NCBI GenBank assembly: GCA_020253445.1
Contig: JADCBP010000001.1
Span: 186,001-250,000 of the forward strand
Source of the DNA: Methylobacterium sp.
Lineage (GTDB): Bacteria; Pseudomonadota; Alphaproteobacteria; Rhizobiales; Beijerinckiaceae
Direction of reading: 5' to 3'
Length of the DNA stretch: 64,000 bases
Shown here in pieces: positions 31,730-41,038 of this stretch (position 1 is its first letter; the number at the start of each line of letters is the position of its first letter). Both the position numbers and the translations under genes were made by a program. The notes under the pieces were generated by a model. The model searched no databases. It saw only the letters and a list, made by a program, of their open reading frames with translations, and was not told where the DNA came from.

Positions 31730-33441
31730 CGGTGGCGCTCCGCGATCTCGGCAGGGAAGAAGCGGATCACCGAAAGCATGGGGTTCGGCGCGGCCTGCCC
31801 AAGCCCGCAGATCGAGGCGTCCTGCATGACCGTGGCAAGCTCCTCAAGCAGCGGCACATCCCAATCCGCCTCTTCCATCAGCCGCGCCGCCTTCTCCGTG
31901 CCGGCCCGGCAGGGCGTACACTGGCCGCAGCTCTCGTGGCGGAAAAAGCGCATCAGGTTCTGCGCCGCGGCGCGCAGGTCGTCCTTGTCAGAAAGCACCA
32001 CGAATGCATGGCTGCCGACGAAGCAGCCATGCTCGGCGAGCGTGCCGAAATCGAGCGGCAGGTCGCCAAGCCGGGCGGGCAGAATGCCGCCCGAGGCCCC
32101 GCCCGGCAGGTAAGCCTTGAAGGCATGCCCCTTCGCCATGCCGCCCGCGCGTTCGAGCAGCTCCCTGGCCGTAATGCCCGCCGGCGCAACGATGACGCCG
32201 GGGTTTCTGACACGCCCCGAAACCGACCAGGACCGGAAACCTCGCGCGCCATTCATGCCTTGATTGGCGAACCATTCCGCGCCCTTCTCGAGAATGTCAC
32301 GCAGCCAGAACAGGGTCTCGACATTGTGGTTGAGCGTCGGTCGCCCGTAGAGGCCCTTCTCGGCGATGTAGGGCGGGCGTTGCCGGGGCAGGCCGCGCTT
32401 GCCCTCGATCGATTCGAGCATGGCGCTCTCTTCGCCACAGATATAAGCCCCCGCGCCGCGCCGGAGATCGATCAGTCCGGGCCGCGCCAGCCCCGCCGCC
32501 TCGAGCGCCGCGATCTCCTGCGTCAGCAGCAGGCGCAGCCCCGCATATTCGTCGCGCAGATAGATGACGACGCCTTCTGCCTGCACCGCCTCCGCCGCGA
32601 TCAGCATGCCTTCGAGGAAACGGTGCGGGTCGCGCTCCAGATGGTGCCGGTCCTTGAAGGTGCCGGGCTCGCCCTCGTCGGCGTTGACCGTCATGAGGCG
32701 CGGGCCTGGAAAGCCGCGCACGATCTGCCATTTGCGCCCTGCCGGAAACCCTGCGCCGCCCAGACCTCGCAGGCCAGCGGCCGAGACCGAGTCGATGATG
32801 CTCTCGATCGATCGCGCGCCGGCGCGAATGTCGGCAAGAAGTCCGTAGCCGCCGGCCTGCCGGTAGGGCGCGAGACGGATGGCCTGCGGCGGTGCGACAT
32901 CCTCGCACAAGCCGTCATGCAATGCCGCGAGCACATCGCCCGCAGCCGCCTTTCCAACCGGACGGCGCGCCACCACTGCTACGGGCGCCTCGGCGCAGCG
33001 GCCGATGCAGGGCACCGGCTGGATGCGGACCCTGGCCTTGTCGGTCTGCCGGATGAGATCAGCGATCAACGTCTCGGCTCCCGCCATCATGCACGACAGC
33101 GAATCGCAGACGCGGATGGTGACCGGTGGCGGGGCGACCTCGCCCTCCCGCACGATGTCGAAATGGTGATAGAAGCTCGCCACCTCGAAGACCTCGGCCT
33201 GGCCGACGCGGAGCAGTTCTGCCAAGGCGCGCAGATGCCGGGCGGAGAGATGGCCGAATTTGTCCTGGATCAGATGCAGGTGCTCGATCATGCGGTCGCG
33301 GCGCGGCTCCGCCCCGGTGAGTATGCGGATGTCTGCCAGGGCGTCATGGTCGAGCGCGCGGCCCTTGGGCTGTGTTTTCGCCTGGCCCTTGGCCGACCAG
33401 CTGACGGCTTTCTCGGTCGGAAAAACCTTCGGAGCTGACAT
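31726..33441 (-). CDS. fdsB: Formate dehydrogenase beta subunit, NuoE-NuoF fusion (FdsGB/Fdh1B type)
   Basis: 571 residues uniting what are two genes (fdsG and fdsB) in many organisms. Residues about 25-180 are NuoE-like with four 2Fe-2S cysteines (VCDSLSC and PCIGRCAEAP). Residues about 195-560 are NuoF-like: FMN loop LRGLGGAGFPAGRKW, NADH-site DEGEPGTFKDRHHLERDP, GAGAYICGEESAMLESIEGK, and the 4Fe-4S motif HESCGQCTPCRAGT with a later cysteine (ASICGLG). This subunit reduces NAD+. It is the first gene of the operon. Confidence 0.95.
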   Translation of the reverse strand: MSAPKVFPTEKAVSWSAKGQAKTQPKGRALDHDALADIRILTGAEPRRDRMIEHLHLIQDKFGHLSARHLRALAELLRVGQAEVFEVASFYHHFDIVREGEVAPPPVTIRVCDSLSCMMAGAETLIADLIRQTDKARVRIQPVPCIGRCAEAPVAVVARRPVGKAAAGDVLAALHDGLCEDVAPPQAIRLAPYRQAGGYGLLADIRAGARSIESIIDSVSAAGLRGLGGAGFPAGRKWQIVRGFPGPRLMTVNADEGEPGTFKDRHHLERDPHRFLEGMLIAAEAVQAEGVVIYLRDEYAGLRLLLTQEIAALEAAGLARPGLIDLRRGAGAYICGEESAMLESIEGKRGLPRQRPPYIAEKGLYGRPTLNHNVETLFWLRDILEKGAEWFANQGMNGARGFRSWSVSGRVRNPGVIVAPAGITARELLERAGGMAKGHAFKAYLPGGASGGILPARLGDLPLDFGTLAEHGCFVGSHAFVVLSDKDDLRAAAQNLMRFFRHESCGQCTPCRAGTEKAARLMEEADWDVPLLEELATVMQDASICGLGQAAPNPMLSVIRFFPAEIAERHR

Positions 33442-33537
33442 GACCGCTGAATTTCCCCCGCAATACCGATGGCAGGATGCGGGAGGATCGCCAATGTCGC
33501 CAATTCAAAGGCCGGAACGCCTGATCAGCTTTCCGGA

Positions 33538-34425
33538 TCAGGCTCCGAGGCGCTCAACCGCCAGCGCTGCAAAGGCGGCGACGAGCGGCATCTCCGGATC
33601 GCGCCGGGGTGAGACGAGACCAATGCTTTTGATCAGCTCCGGCTCGATCAAGTCATGCCGCGCGGCTTTCTCCGGCGTTCCGAAGAACGCAGCGTGGCTG
33701 GCGGGCAGGATTGTCGCGACGCGGCCTTGCCTGACCGCGCCCAGCAGCGCGGCGAAAGTGTCGCTTACGATATCCGCCCTGGCTTTCGTGCCGGCCTGCC
33801 GGAAGGCGTCGTCGATGATGCGGCGGTTCTGCATCTCGGGGTTGAGCAGGGCCAAGGGCAGGCCGGCAGCGTCGCTCCAGGCCAGCGGCCCTTCCGGAAA
33901 TCGCGCCACATCATGCGGAACGATCGCAACATAGCGCTCCTCGCAAAGCAGCCAATGCCGCTGCGCCGGGGGGCGCTCCGCGTCGATATAGGTCAGGCCA
34001 ATGTCGCATTCATAATGGTCAAGGGCGAGATCGATCGCCTTGGAGGTTCGCGATGAGATCAGCACCTCGACGCCCGGATGCCGTTCCTTCATCATCGCGG
34101 CCAGTTCGCCCGCCATCGGCAGCTGCGAGGGAACGACCGCCAGCCGGAGCTGGCCTTGAAGCGCGCCCCGCGCGGCGCTGATGTCCTGCAGCAATCCGTC
34201 GGCAAGCGCCATGATGCGCCGCCCCCAGTCCAGCACCCGCTCGCCTTCTGGCGTGAAGCATTCGAAGCGCGCGCCACGCTCGACAATACGGACGCCAAGC
34301 GCATGTTCAAGGCCCCTGAGCCGCGCCGAGAAGGCGGGCTGCGAGATATGGCAAGCCTCTGCCGCCCGGGCGAAATGGCGGTGATCAGAAAGAGCGATCA
34401 GCAGGCGGAAGTCGCGCAAGTTCAT
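33538..34425 (-). CDS. LysR-family regulator next to formate dehydrogenase
   Basis: 295 residues from ATG 34425, with AGGAG upstream. The N-terminal helix-turn-helix reads HFARAAEACHISQPAFSARL, followed by the linker helix and a substrate-binding-type effector domain (LRLAVVPSQLPMAGELAAMM onward). It lies 96 bases upstream of the fds genes on the same strand and is the likely regulator of that operon. LysR genes in this position are known in methylotroph FDH1 loci. Effector unknown. Confidence 0.88.
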   Translation of the reverse strand: MNLRDFRLLIALSDHRHFARAAEACHISQPAFSARLRGLEHALGVRIVERGARFECFTPEGERVLDWGRRIMALADGLLQDISAARGALQGQLRLAVVPSQLPMAGELAAMMKERHPGVEVLISSRTSKAIDLALDHYECDIGLTYIDAERPPAQRHWLLCEERYVAIVPHDVARFPEGPLAWSDAAGLPLALLNPEMQNRRIIDDAFRQAGTKARADIVSDTFAALLGAVRQGRVATILPASHAAFFGTPEKAARHDLIEPELIKSIGLVSPRRDPEMPLVAAFAALAVERLGA

Positions 34426-34882
34426 CGCACTGCTCCTGCCTCTCAAACCACATGCCTCGTGACCTGTTCCCGGTTCTCATGCCTTCCAAACCGAAGTCTG
34501 GACAGATGTGAGCCGGCGGGCGATGTCAAGTTGATGGATTGTATCGCGCCGAAGGAATGGATTGAAGTCGATTTTGCGAGGTCCAAGTTCCTGGGCTGCG
34601 AGGATGCCTCTGAAACAGGGCTTGTCCTTGAGGCTCATCTTGTTCCAAGCAGCGCCATCTCGGCGATACCGGACATGATGTGGTCGTCGGGTGTGGCCTT
34701 GTTGTGCTTGTGCTGGTTGGCGACGAAGCGGGTTGGCTCCGCGCCCCGATCGTGGCGAGTTCGCCCGTGAAGCCGTCGCTGGTCCTGGCCATTCTGCCGA
34801 TGGCAGCTCCAGGGAAAAGGTTCGAGACTGCCGGCTGCTCGCGCATTTCTTCGATTCAACCGAAGGAGATCGGATGCTGTAT
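34426..34882. other. Intergenic region without recognisable gene
   Basis: About 450 bases between two LysR genes transcribed in the same direction. Several short overlapping frames exist on both strands, but none has a convincing ribosome site or a familiar domain. Composition is less GC-rich than upstream. It may be a decayed gene remnant; I could not recognise any transposase or other family in it. The repeat at 34883 follows immediately. Confidence 0.4.
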
Positions 34883-35000
34883 CTTCTTGTTTGATCGCAT
34901 TTTCCGATCCAGTGGATCCCGGTTGGTCGAAGAAAACGCGATCAAACAAGAAGGAATGTGAGCGGACGGCCTCATTCCATCAGATCGGAGTCCGCTCGAG
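34883..35000. repeat. Dispersed palindromic repeat, copy C, with a 22-base hairpin
   Basis: Arms 34883-34904 (starting CTTCTTGTTTGATCGC) and 34932-34953 are inverted complements with a single mismatch and a 27-base loop. The loop and following tail (CATCAGATCGGAGTCCGC at 34979-34996) match copy A. The tail runs into the 3' end of the next LysR gene and supplies its stop codon. The hairpin could act as a terminator for that gene. Confidence 0.85.
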
Positions 35001-35891
35001 AAAATTGATCGATCGCTGGGCTGCGAATTCGACAAAGGCCTGTGCCAGTGGCGAGCGCCCCGGCCCGACCGATTGAACCAACACAACATCGTTGATCAGA
35101 CTGGGGCGGAACGGCAACATCACGATGCGGTTGTCTGCAGCAAGTTGCGGACTGGGTGAGGGCACGAGCGTGACAGCGCCGAGGGCCGCGACCAGCTCAC
35201 ATGCGGCAGCGGTCGTGCGGACTTCGATCCGGCTGTCTGGCCTGACCTGAGCGGCAGCCAGCACATGGTCGATCTCGGCCCTGAAACCGGAATCAGGCAT
35301 GTAGGACACAAAGGTTTCGCCCGATAAGTCCCTCGGCTCGACGGCGCGTCCGAGCCTTGTCAACGGGTGCCTCGATGAGACAATACAGACAGCTTCTGTT
35401 TGGCCGATCATCCTTGTTTCAAGGCCGGCATGCGACATGGCCTCGAAGGTGATTCCGATATCCGTCTGGCGGAACGAAAGCCAATCCAGTGTGTTCAGCG
35501 TTGCCACAACCTCGATTGATATCGACGCCAGCGGATGAAGCCGCACAAAAGGGGCGATGAGATCGCGGCTGATGGTCGGCAGCAGGCTTGGAACCACGCC
35601 AAGCCGGAGTTGACCTTCGCCATTCTGACGCAGTGCATCGGCAGTCGCCTCAATGTGCTGCAATCCGAGGAAGCTGCGCTCGACCTGCGCATGAAGGGTC
35701 CGCGCCCGCACCGTCGGCACCAACTGACGAGCGGACCGCACGAACAGCGGGAAGCCGACGCTGCTTTCGAGGTCTGCAATCATCCGGCTTACTGCTGGCT
35801 GTGATACCCCCAGCTTGTCCGCAGCACGCGTGACCGTGCCCGTCACGATGACGCTGTGAAAGGCCTCGATCTGTTTCAGGGTGATCGCCAT
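34980..35891 (-). CDS. LysR-family regulator divergent from soxBDAG
   Basis: 303 residues from ATG 35891 (MAITLKQIEAFHSVIVTGTV). The helix-turn-helix is TRAADKLGVSQPAVSRMIAD; the effector domain starts near LRLGVVPSLLPTISRDLIAP. The gene diverges from soxB with 96 bases between starts, the classical LysR arrangement, so it probably controls the sarcosine oxidase operon and itself. A palindrome lies over the predicted sox promoter. The last few residues (about ERTPI and the stop) are encoded by the end of the dispersed repeat, suggesting the original C-terminus was altered by repeat insertion. Confidence 0.9.
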   Translation of the reverse strand: MAITLKQIEAFHSVIVTGTVTRAADKLGVSQPAVSRMIADLESSVGFPLFVRSARQLVPTVRARTLHAQVERSFLGLQHIEATADALRQNGEGQLRLGVVPSLLPTISRDLIAPFVRLHPLASISIEVVATLNTLDWLSFRQTDIGITFEAMSHAGLETRMIGQTEAVCIVSSRHPLTRLGRAVEPRDLSGETFVSYMPDSGFRAEIDHVLAAAQVRPDSRIEVRTTAAACELVAALGAVTLVPSPSPQLAADNRIVMLPFRPSLINDVVLVQSVGPGRSPLAQAFVEFAAQRSINFLERTPI

Positions 35892-35929
35892 CAGCGACGG
35901 CCTCCTGGCGTTGAGGATACATAACAAAA

Positions 35930-35966
35930 TGACATGAGTTGTCAAAATTGAACAGATTTATATTAT
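35930..35966 (+). promoter_or_regulatory. Predicted soxB promoter overlapped by a LysR-type palindrome
   Basis: Palindrome TGACA-N5-TGTCA at 35930-35944. Its right arm overlaps a -35 candidate TTGTCA (35939-35944), followed after 16 bases by a -10 candidate TATTAT (35961-35966). Transcription would start near 35973, leaving a leader of about 15 bases that contains GAAGGG (35975-35980) before ATG 35988. Overlap of the -35 element with the palindrome is compatible with binding by the divergent LysR product; inferred. Confidence 0.55.
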
Positions 35967-35987
35967 TCACATCAGAAGGGTTCCCGG

Positions 35988-37235
35988 ATGCAGCGCTACT
36001 CGTTTTTCAGCCTCGCACGCAACGCGCTGTCGCAGCATGAAGGCTGGCAGCGTGCATGGCGCAGCCCGCCGCTGAAGAACGAGTACGATGTCGTCATCGT
36101 GGGGGCAGGCGGGCATGGGCTGTCCACGGCCTATCATCTCGCCAAGGAACACGGCGTCACAAACGTGGCGGTCATCGAGAAGGGCTGGCTCGGGGGCGGC
36201 AATACCGCCAGGAACACCCATACGATCCGCTCCAACTATCTGCGCGATGTCAGCATCCGTTTCCACGATGTCTCGGTGAAGCTCTATGAGCAGCTCTCGC
36301 GGGAGCTGAACTATAACATCCTGTTCAGCCAGCGCAGCATGATCGACCTGATCCAGAGCTGGGGCAAGCTGCGCGATCTGCGCCGGCGATCGTTGGCCAT
36401 GGCGCTGCATGGGCCAGATTATCAGTTGATCAGCGTCAACGACCTCCAGCGGCGGATTCCCGCCATGGGCGATCTGTCAGGCGTGCGCCTGCCGCCGCTT
36501 GCAGGCATGGTTCACCCCGATGGAGCAATGGCACGGCATGATGCTGTCGCGTGGTCCTATGCCCGGGCGGCTGATGCTCGTGGTGTGGAAATCCATCAGC
36601 ATACCGAGGTGACCGGGTTCACCTTCGCGGCCAACGGCGCAATCAGTGGTGTCGAAACCAATCGCGGTGTGGTGCGGGCGAGGAAGGTGGCGTTGGCCAC
36701 CGCAGGCAACACCAGCCACGTGATTGCCAGGGCGGGACTGAATCTGCCACTGGTCACCCGCAACCTTCAGGCCTTCGTTTCCGAACCCGTCAAGCCAATC
36801 ATCGATGTGATCGTCAACTGCCCGGACATCGGGCTGTATGTGATGCAGTCTGACAAGGGTGAGCTGGTCATCGGTGGCGGCACGGACCCGATCCCGTCCT
36901 ATCGTCAGGGCTGCCATTTTTCGACGTTCGAGGATGTGGTGGCGTCCCTTGTCGAGCTGTTCCCCCGCTTCAAGAACCTGAAGATGCTGCGCCAGTGGGG
37001 CGGTGCCATCGAGTTTGCCTATGATGCCAGCCCGATCATTTCAGCCACGAGCATTGCCGGTCTGCTGGTCAGCACGGGCTGGTATGGCGGATTCAAATCG
37101 ATCCCGGTTGGCGGTCTAACCTATGCTCATCTGATCGCGACTGGCCAGCCGCATTCCCTGGCGGAAGCTTTCGGCCTCGACCGGTTTACCGGTCTGAGGT
37201 TCCTGCTGGAGGCCGGTACCGTTGCGCAACGCTGA
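35988..37235 (+). CDS. soxB: Sarcosine oxidase beta subunit SoxB
   Basis: 415-residue flavin subunit of heterotetrameric sarcosine oxidase, which converts sarcosine to glycine, H2O2 and 5,10-methylene-THF. The N-terminus FFSLARNALSQHEGWQRAWR is typical. The FAD motif is VVIVGAGGHGLSTAYHLAKE, followed by GNTARNTHTIRSNYL. MARHDAVAWSYARAA contains the histidine that is the covalent FMN attachment site in the family. First gene of the soxBDAG operon, driven by the promoter at 35930-35966. Confidence 0.95.
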   Translation: MQRYSFFSLARNALSQHEGWQRAWRSPPLKNEYDVVIVGAGGHGLSTAYHLAKEHGVTNVAVIEKGWLGGGNTARNTHTIRSNYLRDVSIRFHDVSVKLYEQLSRELNYNILFSQRSMIDLIQSWGKLRDLRRRSLAMALHGPDYQLISVNDLQRRIPAMGDLSGVRLPPLAGMVHPDGAMARHDAVAWSYARAADARGVEIHQHTEVTGFTFAANGAISGVETNRGVVRARKVALATAGNTSHVIARAGLNLPLVTRNLQAFVSEPVKPIIDVIVNCPDIGLYVMQSDKGELVIGGGTDPIPSYRQGCHFSTFEDVVASLVELFPRFKNLKMLRQWGGAIEFAYDASPIISATSIAGLLVSTGWYGGFKSIPVGGLTYAHLIATGQPHSLAEAFGLDRFTGLRFLLEAGTVAQR

Positions 37236-37247
37236 GAGAACACCATC

Positions 37248-37514
37248 ATGCTGATGTTGACATGCCCATGGTGTGGCAGGCGCCCCGAAGGCGAGTTCGT
37301 CAATCTGGGCGAAGCCACGCGCCCTCGCCCGGTTGATCCAGCGGCGCTCACTGATGCCGAGTGGACGGCCTATATCTGCGACAGGCAAAACATCCGTGGC
37401 CGCCATAACGAGCGCTGGTGGCATGTGCGCGGATGCAATGTTGTTTTCGTGGTCGCGCGTGACACGGTCACGCATCAGGTTTTCGACACGGCGGCCGATG
37501 AGGCTGCGCCATGA
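37248..37514 (+). CDS. soxD: Sarcosine oxidase delta subunit SoxD
   Basis: 88-residue zinc-binding small subunit. The N-terminal CPWCGRRPEGEF provides the first cysteine pair; the histidine and cysteine of WWHVRGCNVVFVVARDT complete the site typical of SoxD. The middle segment PAALTDAEWTAYICDRQNIR matches the family pattern. It overlaps soxA by 4 bases (ATGA), so the two are translationally coupled. Confidence 0.93.
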   Translation: MLMLTCPWCGRRPEGEFVNLGEATRPRPVDPAALTDAEWTAYICDRQNIRGRHNERWWHVRGCNVVFVVARDTVTHQVFDTAADEAAP

Positions 37515-40444
37515 CGGCATCGCGTCTGGCAGAGGGCGGCGCGATCGACCGCACGAAGCCCATCTCTTTCAGCTTTGATGGCATGTCGCTGAGCGGCTTT
37601 GCCGGGGACACGCTGGCGTCAGCCCTGCTGGCCAATGACGTGATGGTGGTTGGACGAAGCTTCAAGCTGCACCGGCCACGCGGGCTGTTCGGGGCTGGCT
37701 ATGATGATCCCGGCAGCATGGTTGAGCGGCTCGGCCCGCGGCCCGCCACGAACCAGCTCGCGACAACCACCACACTCGATAACCATGGCGTCTATCGCAG
37801 TGTCGGCACATGGCCGAATGCGCGCCGCGATCTGGGAGCCGTGGCGCAGTTGTTCTCGCGGTTTCTGCCGGCAGGCTTTTACTACAAGACTTTCATGTGG
37901 CCCACATGGCACCTGTTCGAGCCATTCATCCGCGGCGCCGCCGGTCTTGGCCGTGTGCCTGGCGCAGATGTCTGGGAGCCCGTCAGCGAGAGCCGGTTCG
38001 GCGCCTGCGATGTGATGGTGATTGGCGCGGGGCCGGCAGGGCTCGGCGCCGCGCTTGTGGCGGGACGATCGGGCGCCAGCGTGATCCTCGTCGATGATGG
38101 CAGCGCACCTGGCGGGCGCCTGAGCGGCGATGGTGGCGACCCGCAGGGCTGGGCAGAAAGGAGCTGGCAGGAACTCGGCGCGATGCCCAATGTGCGGCTT
38201 CTGCCAAACTCGACCGCCTGGGGTTATCATGAGCATCACCTGATCACGGTGCTGGAGCGTGACCCGCGCGATGCGGCCGGGCTTGATCTGCGCAACTGGA
38301 AGATCAGGGCAGCTGAGGTCATTGTTGCTGCCGGCGCGCTCGAACGGCCCATTCCGTTCGCCAATCATGACCGGCCCGGCGTGATGCTGGCATCGGCTGT
38401 CAGGACATGGCTTGGGCGTTTTGGTGTCCGGGCTGGGCAACGGGCCGTGGTCTTTGCGAACAATGTCTCGGCCTATGGAACTGCGCTTGCCCTGTCTCGG
38501 GCCGGCGCAGGGGTCACCGTCGTCGATGCAAGGGCGGAGCCGGAGGTTGAAGCCATCTCGGCACTGACAGCGGCCAATATTGGCCTCATTCGAGGCTCTC
38601 ATGTATGCAAGGCCTATGGCAGAGGCCGTGTCGAGGCTGTTGATGTGATCGACGGCAGAGGCCGTGTCAGTCGGCTTACGTGCGATCTTGTCGCGGTATC
38701 CGGCGGATGGAACCCGACCTTTCACATGGCATCCCAGACGCGCGAGGCTCGTTCGGTTTGGCATGAGGATCTGGCGACATTCGTGGCCGCCCACGGACCG
38801 GCAGGCTTCCGCCTTGCCGGGGCCGCCCGTGCTGAATTCGACCCGGCCGGATGTGCCATGGATGGCGCGCGGGCAGCCGCTGATGCGCTCGCAGTGCTCG
38901 GTCGCAAGGCACCGGCGCTTGAACAACCCGCACTGCTTGAGCCGTTCGTCACGCGGCGCGTCTCGCCCCTCTGGTTTGTGCCTCCACGCAAGAAGGGCGA
39001 GAAGGTATTTGTCGACTTTTCCGGCGATGTCACCACGGATGATGTTGGCCTTGCCCTGCGCGAAGGGTTCGATTCAATCGAGCTGCTGAAGCGCTACACC
39101 ACAGCGGGCATGGGCGTTGACCAAGGCAAATCAGGTCATGTCAATATCATCGGCATTGTCGGCGCGCTGACCGGAGCCACGACCCAAACTGTTGGCACCA
39201 CAACGTTCAGGCCACCCTTCGTGCCGGTCGAGTTTGGCGCGATTGCCGGCCAGCGCAACAAGGCACGGCTTTATCCCTGGCGGCACACGCCCCTCACGGA
39301 TTGGCACATCGCCCGTGGTGCGGTGATGTATGAAGCGGGACTGCGCTGGCAAAGGCCAGGCTACTATCCGTTGCCGGGCGAAGATTGGGCAAAGGCCGCT
39401 TCGCGCGAAGCGAAAGCCGTGCGCGAGACAGTTGGCGTCTACGATGGCACGCCGCTTGGCAAGTTCCAGCTGAAGGGGCCGGATGTGCCCAGGCTGCTCG
39501 ATCTTCTTTATATCAGCGATTTTGCCAGGCTTTCGCCACGCCGCGGCAAGTATGGCGTGATGCTGTCCGATGACGGGTTGATCATGGATGATGGCGTGGT
39601 CTTCCGGCTGAATGAACAGCAATGGCTGCTGCATTCCTCGACAGGTGCCGCCGACCGTGTCCATCAACACATCGAGCAGATCCTTCAAGTGCACCGGCCT
39701 GACTGGCAGTTGAGCCTGATACCTGTCACCTCGCAATGGGCAAACGCCACCTTGTGCGGGCCAATGGCGCGTCGGGTGCTGGAAGCGTTGCAGCCCGATT
39801 TTGATGTCTCGCGCGAAGCGCTGCCCTTCATGGGCATGACCGAGGGATTGATCGGCGACATTCCGGTGCGCGTTTTTCGCGTAAGCTGGACTGGTGAAGC
39901 CAGCTTCGAGCTCAACACGCCAGCGCGGCATGCCCTGGCTCTGTGGGAGCGGATCATGGCGGCAGGTCAACCATTCGGCATCACGCCGGTCGGTTCCGAG
40001 GCCAACCACATCTTGCGAGTCGAGGCCGGCTATATCTCGACCGGGCACGAGGTCGACGGCACCTCCGATGCGTTCGATCTGGGCCTTGGGCCACTGGTCT
40101 CGCGCACCAAGCCTGATTTCATTGGCAAGCGCTCAATGGAGTTACGCCGACTGGCGGATCCCCAGCGTTTCGAGCTGATCGGCCTGTTGCCCGTCGATCC
40201 CGCGAAACCTGTGCCTGAGGGCGCGCCACTGACGCCAAACGGCGACAAGGCAGATCAGGAAGGGTTCGTCTCAGCCTGCGTCATGAGTGTCGCACGGGGG
40301 CGCGTCATTGCACTCGGGTTGCTAAGGCATGGTCGCGCCCGCATCGGGCAAACCGTTCACGCGCGGGTTCGCAATGAAATCATCCCGATGACCGTGGTGC
40401 CTCCCGTTTTCCATGATGCTGACCGCGCGCGGGTAAAGTCATGA
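37511..40444 (+). CDS. soxA: Sarcosine oxidase alpha subunit SoxA
   Basis: 977 residues, the usual length. The N-terminal ferredoxin-like region is SFDGMSLSGFAGDTLASALL then GRSFKLHRPRGLFGAG. The NAD-binding Rossmann domain starts at VMVIGAGPAGLGAALVAGRS near residue 170. The C-terminal half (about 590-970) is a GcvT-like folate-binding domain, with AGLRWQRPGYYPLPGE and ANHILRVEAGYISTGHEVDG. The folate domain captures the methylene group released from sarcosine, linking this operon to the THF pool used by metF. Overlaps soxD and soxG by 4 bases each. Confidence 0.96.
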   Translation: MTASRLAEGGAIDRTKPISFSFDGMSLSGFAGDTLASALLANDVMVVGRSFKLHRPRGLFGAGYDDPGSMVERLGPRPATNQLATTTTLDNHGVYRSVGTWPNARRDLGAVAQLFSRFLPAGFYYKTFMWPTWHLFEPFIRGAAGLGRVPGADVWEPVSESRFGACDVMVIGAGPAGLGAALVAGRSGASVILVDDGSAPGGRLSGDGGDPQGWAERSWQELGAMPNVRLLPNSTAWGYHEHHLITVLERDPRDAAGLDLRNWKIRAAEVIVAAGALERPIPFANHDRPGVMLASAVRTWLGRFGVRAGQRAVVFANNVSAYGTALALSRAGAGVTVVDARAEPEVEAISALTAANIGLIRGSHVCKAYGRGRVEAVDVIDGRGRVSRLTCDLVAVSGGWNPTFHMASQTREARSVWHEDLATFVAAHGPAGFRLAGAARAEFDPAGCAMDGARAAADALAVLGRKAPALEQPALLEPFVTRRVSPLWFVPPRKKGEKVFVDFSGDVTTDDVGLALREGFDSIELLKRYTTAGMGVDQGKSGHVNIIGIVGALTGATTQTVGTTTFRPPFVPVEFGAIAGQRNKARLYPWRHTPLTDWHIARGAVMYEAGLRWQRPGYYPLPGEDWAKAASREAKAVRETVGVYDGTPLGKFQLKGPDVPRLLDLLYISDFARLSPRRGKYGVMLSDDGLIMDDGVVFRLNEQQWLLHSSTGAADRVHQHIEQILQVHRPDWQLSLIPVTSQWANATLCGPMARRVLEALQPDFDVSREALPFMGMTEGLIGDIPVRVFRVSWTGEASFELNTPARHALALWERIMAAGQPFGITPVGSEANHILRVEAGYISTGHEVDGTSDAFDLGLGPLVSRTKPDFIGKRSMELRRLADPQRFELIGLLPVDPAKPVPEGAPLTPNGDKADQEGFVSACVMSVARGRVIALGLLRHGRARIGQTVHARVRNEIIPMTVVPPVFHDADRARVKS

Positions 40445-41019
40445 GCCAGCGTTACCCTGCCCGGATCACGCGCCTTCCGATGCTTGCGCTCTTCGAGGCT
40501 CGCGGCAGCGAAGCCGGGCTTTTGGCGGCACTCGCGGCAGCAGGGTTGAATTTGCCGCCCGCGACAAAGAGCATTGCGGGGCAGGCCACTCGCCCTTGCG
40601 TTCTGCGTCTTGGTCCGCGCCGTGTCCTGATCATGGGTGAGGCTGGCGAGGAGGCTGCGCTCGGGGAAGCGCTTGATGGAGCCTTTGCGAAGGTGCCCGG
40701 CGCCGATTTTGCGCTTGTATCCGACATGTTCGCGGCCTTCGAGCTGAGCGGCAAAGGTTCCGCAGACATTCTCGCGCAGGGCTTGCCGCTGGATCTTTCG
40801 GAGGCCGCCATGCCTGCCGGGTCTGCCACGGGAACCGAGCTATGGGGGACAACCGTTATCATCATCCGGTCCGAAGTCCCGCAGCCGGGCTTCCGGATCA
40901 TCGTCGACCGCTCCTATGCGGGCTTCATCGAGGACTGGCTGACGGTAGCCTCGGGCGGCACATCGGCCCTGAGGCCAGGCGTCATGATCGCCCCGCCGCG
41001 ATCATGGAAACCGTCATGA
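40441..41019 (+). CDS. soxG: Sarcosine oxidase gamma subunit SoxG
   Basis: 192-residue GcvT-related gamma subunit with no known catalytic residues. Recognisable family patterns are RPCVLRLGPRRVLIMGEAG, FALVSDMFAAFELSGKGSAD and the C-terminal GFRIIVDRSYAGFIEDWLT. Its start overlaps the soxA stop (ATGA). Last gene of the operon; it converges on the GST gene 19 bases away. Confidence 0.9.
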   Translation: MSQRYPARITRLPMLALFEARGSEAGLLAALAAAGLNLPPATKSIAGQATRPCVLRLGPRRVLIMGEAGEEAALGEALDGAFAKVPGADFALVSDMFAAFELSGKGSADILAQGLPLDLSEAAMPAGSATGTELWGTTVIIIRSEVPQPGFRIIVDRSYAGFIEDWLTVASGGTSALRPGVMIAPPRSWKPS

Positions 41020-41038
41020 TCGCCAACCCTGCGGCCGG

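Noticed and set aside
34426-34882. Transposase or other pseudogene remnant
   Set aside because: Frames on both strands were inspected and none matched a family I recognise, so no pseudogene is claimed.
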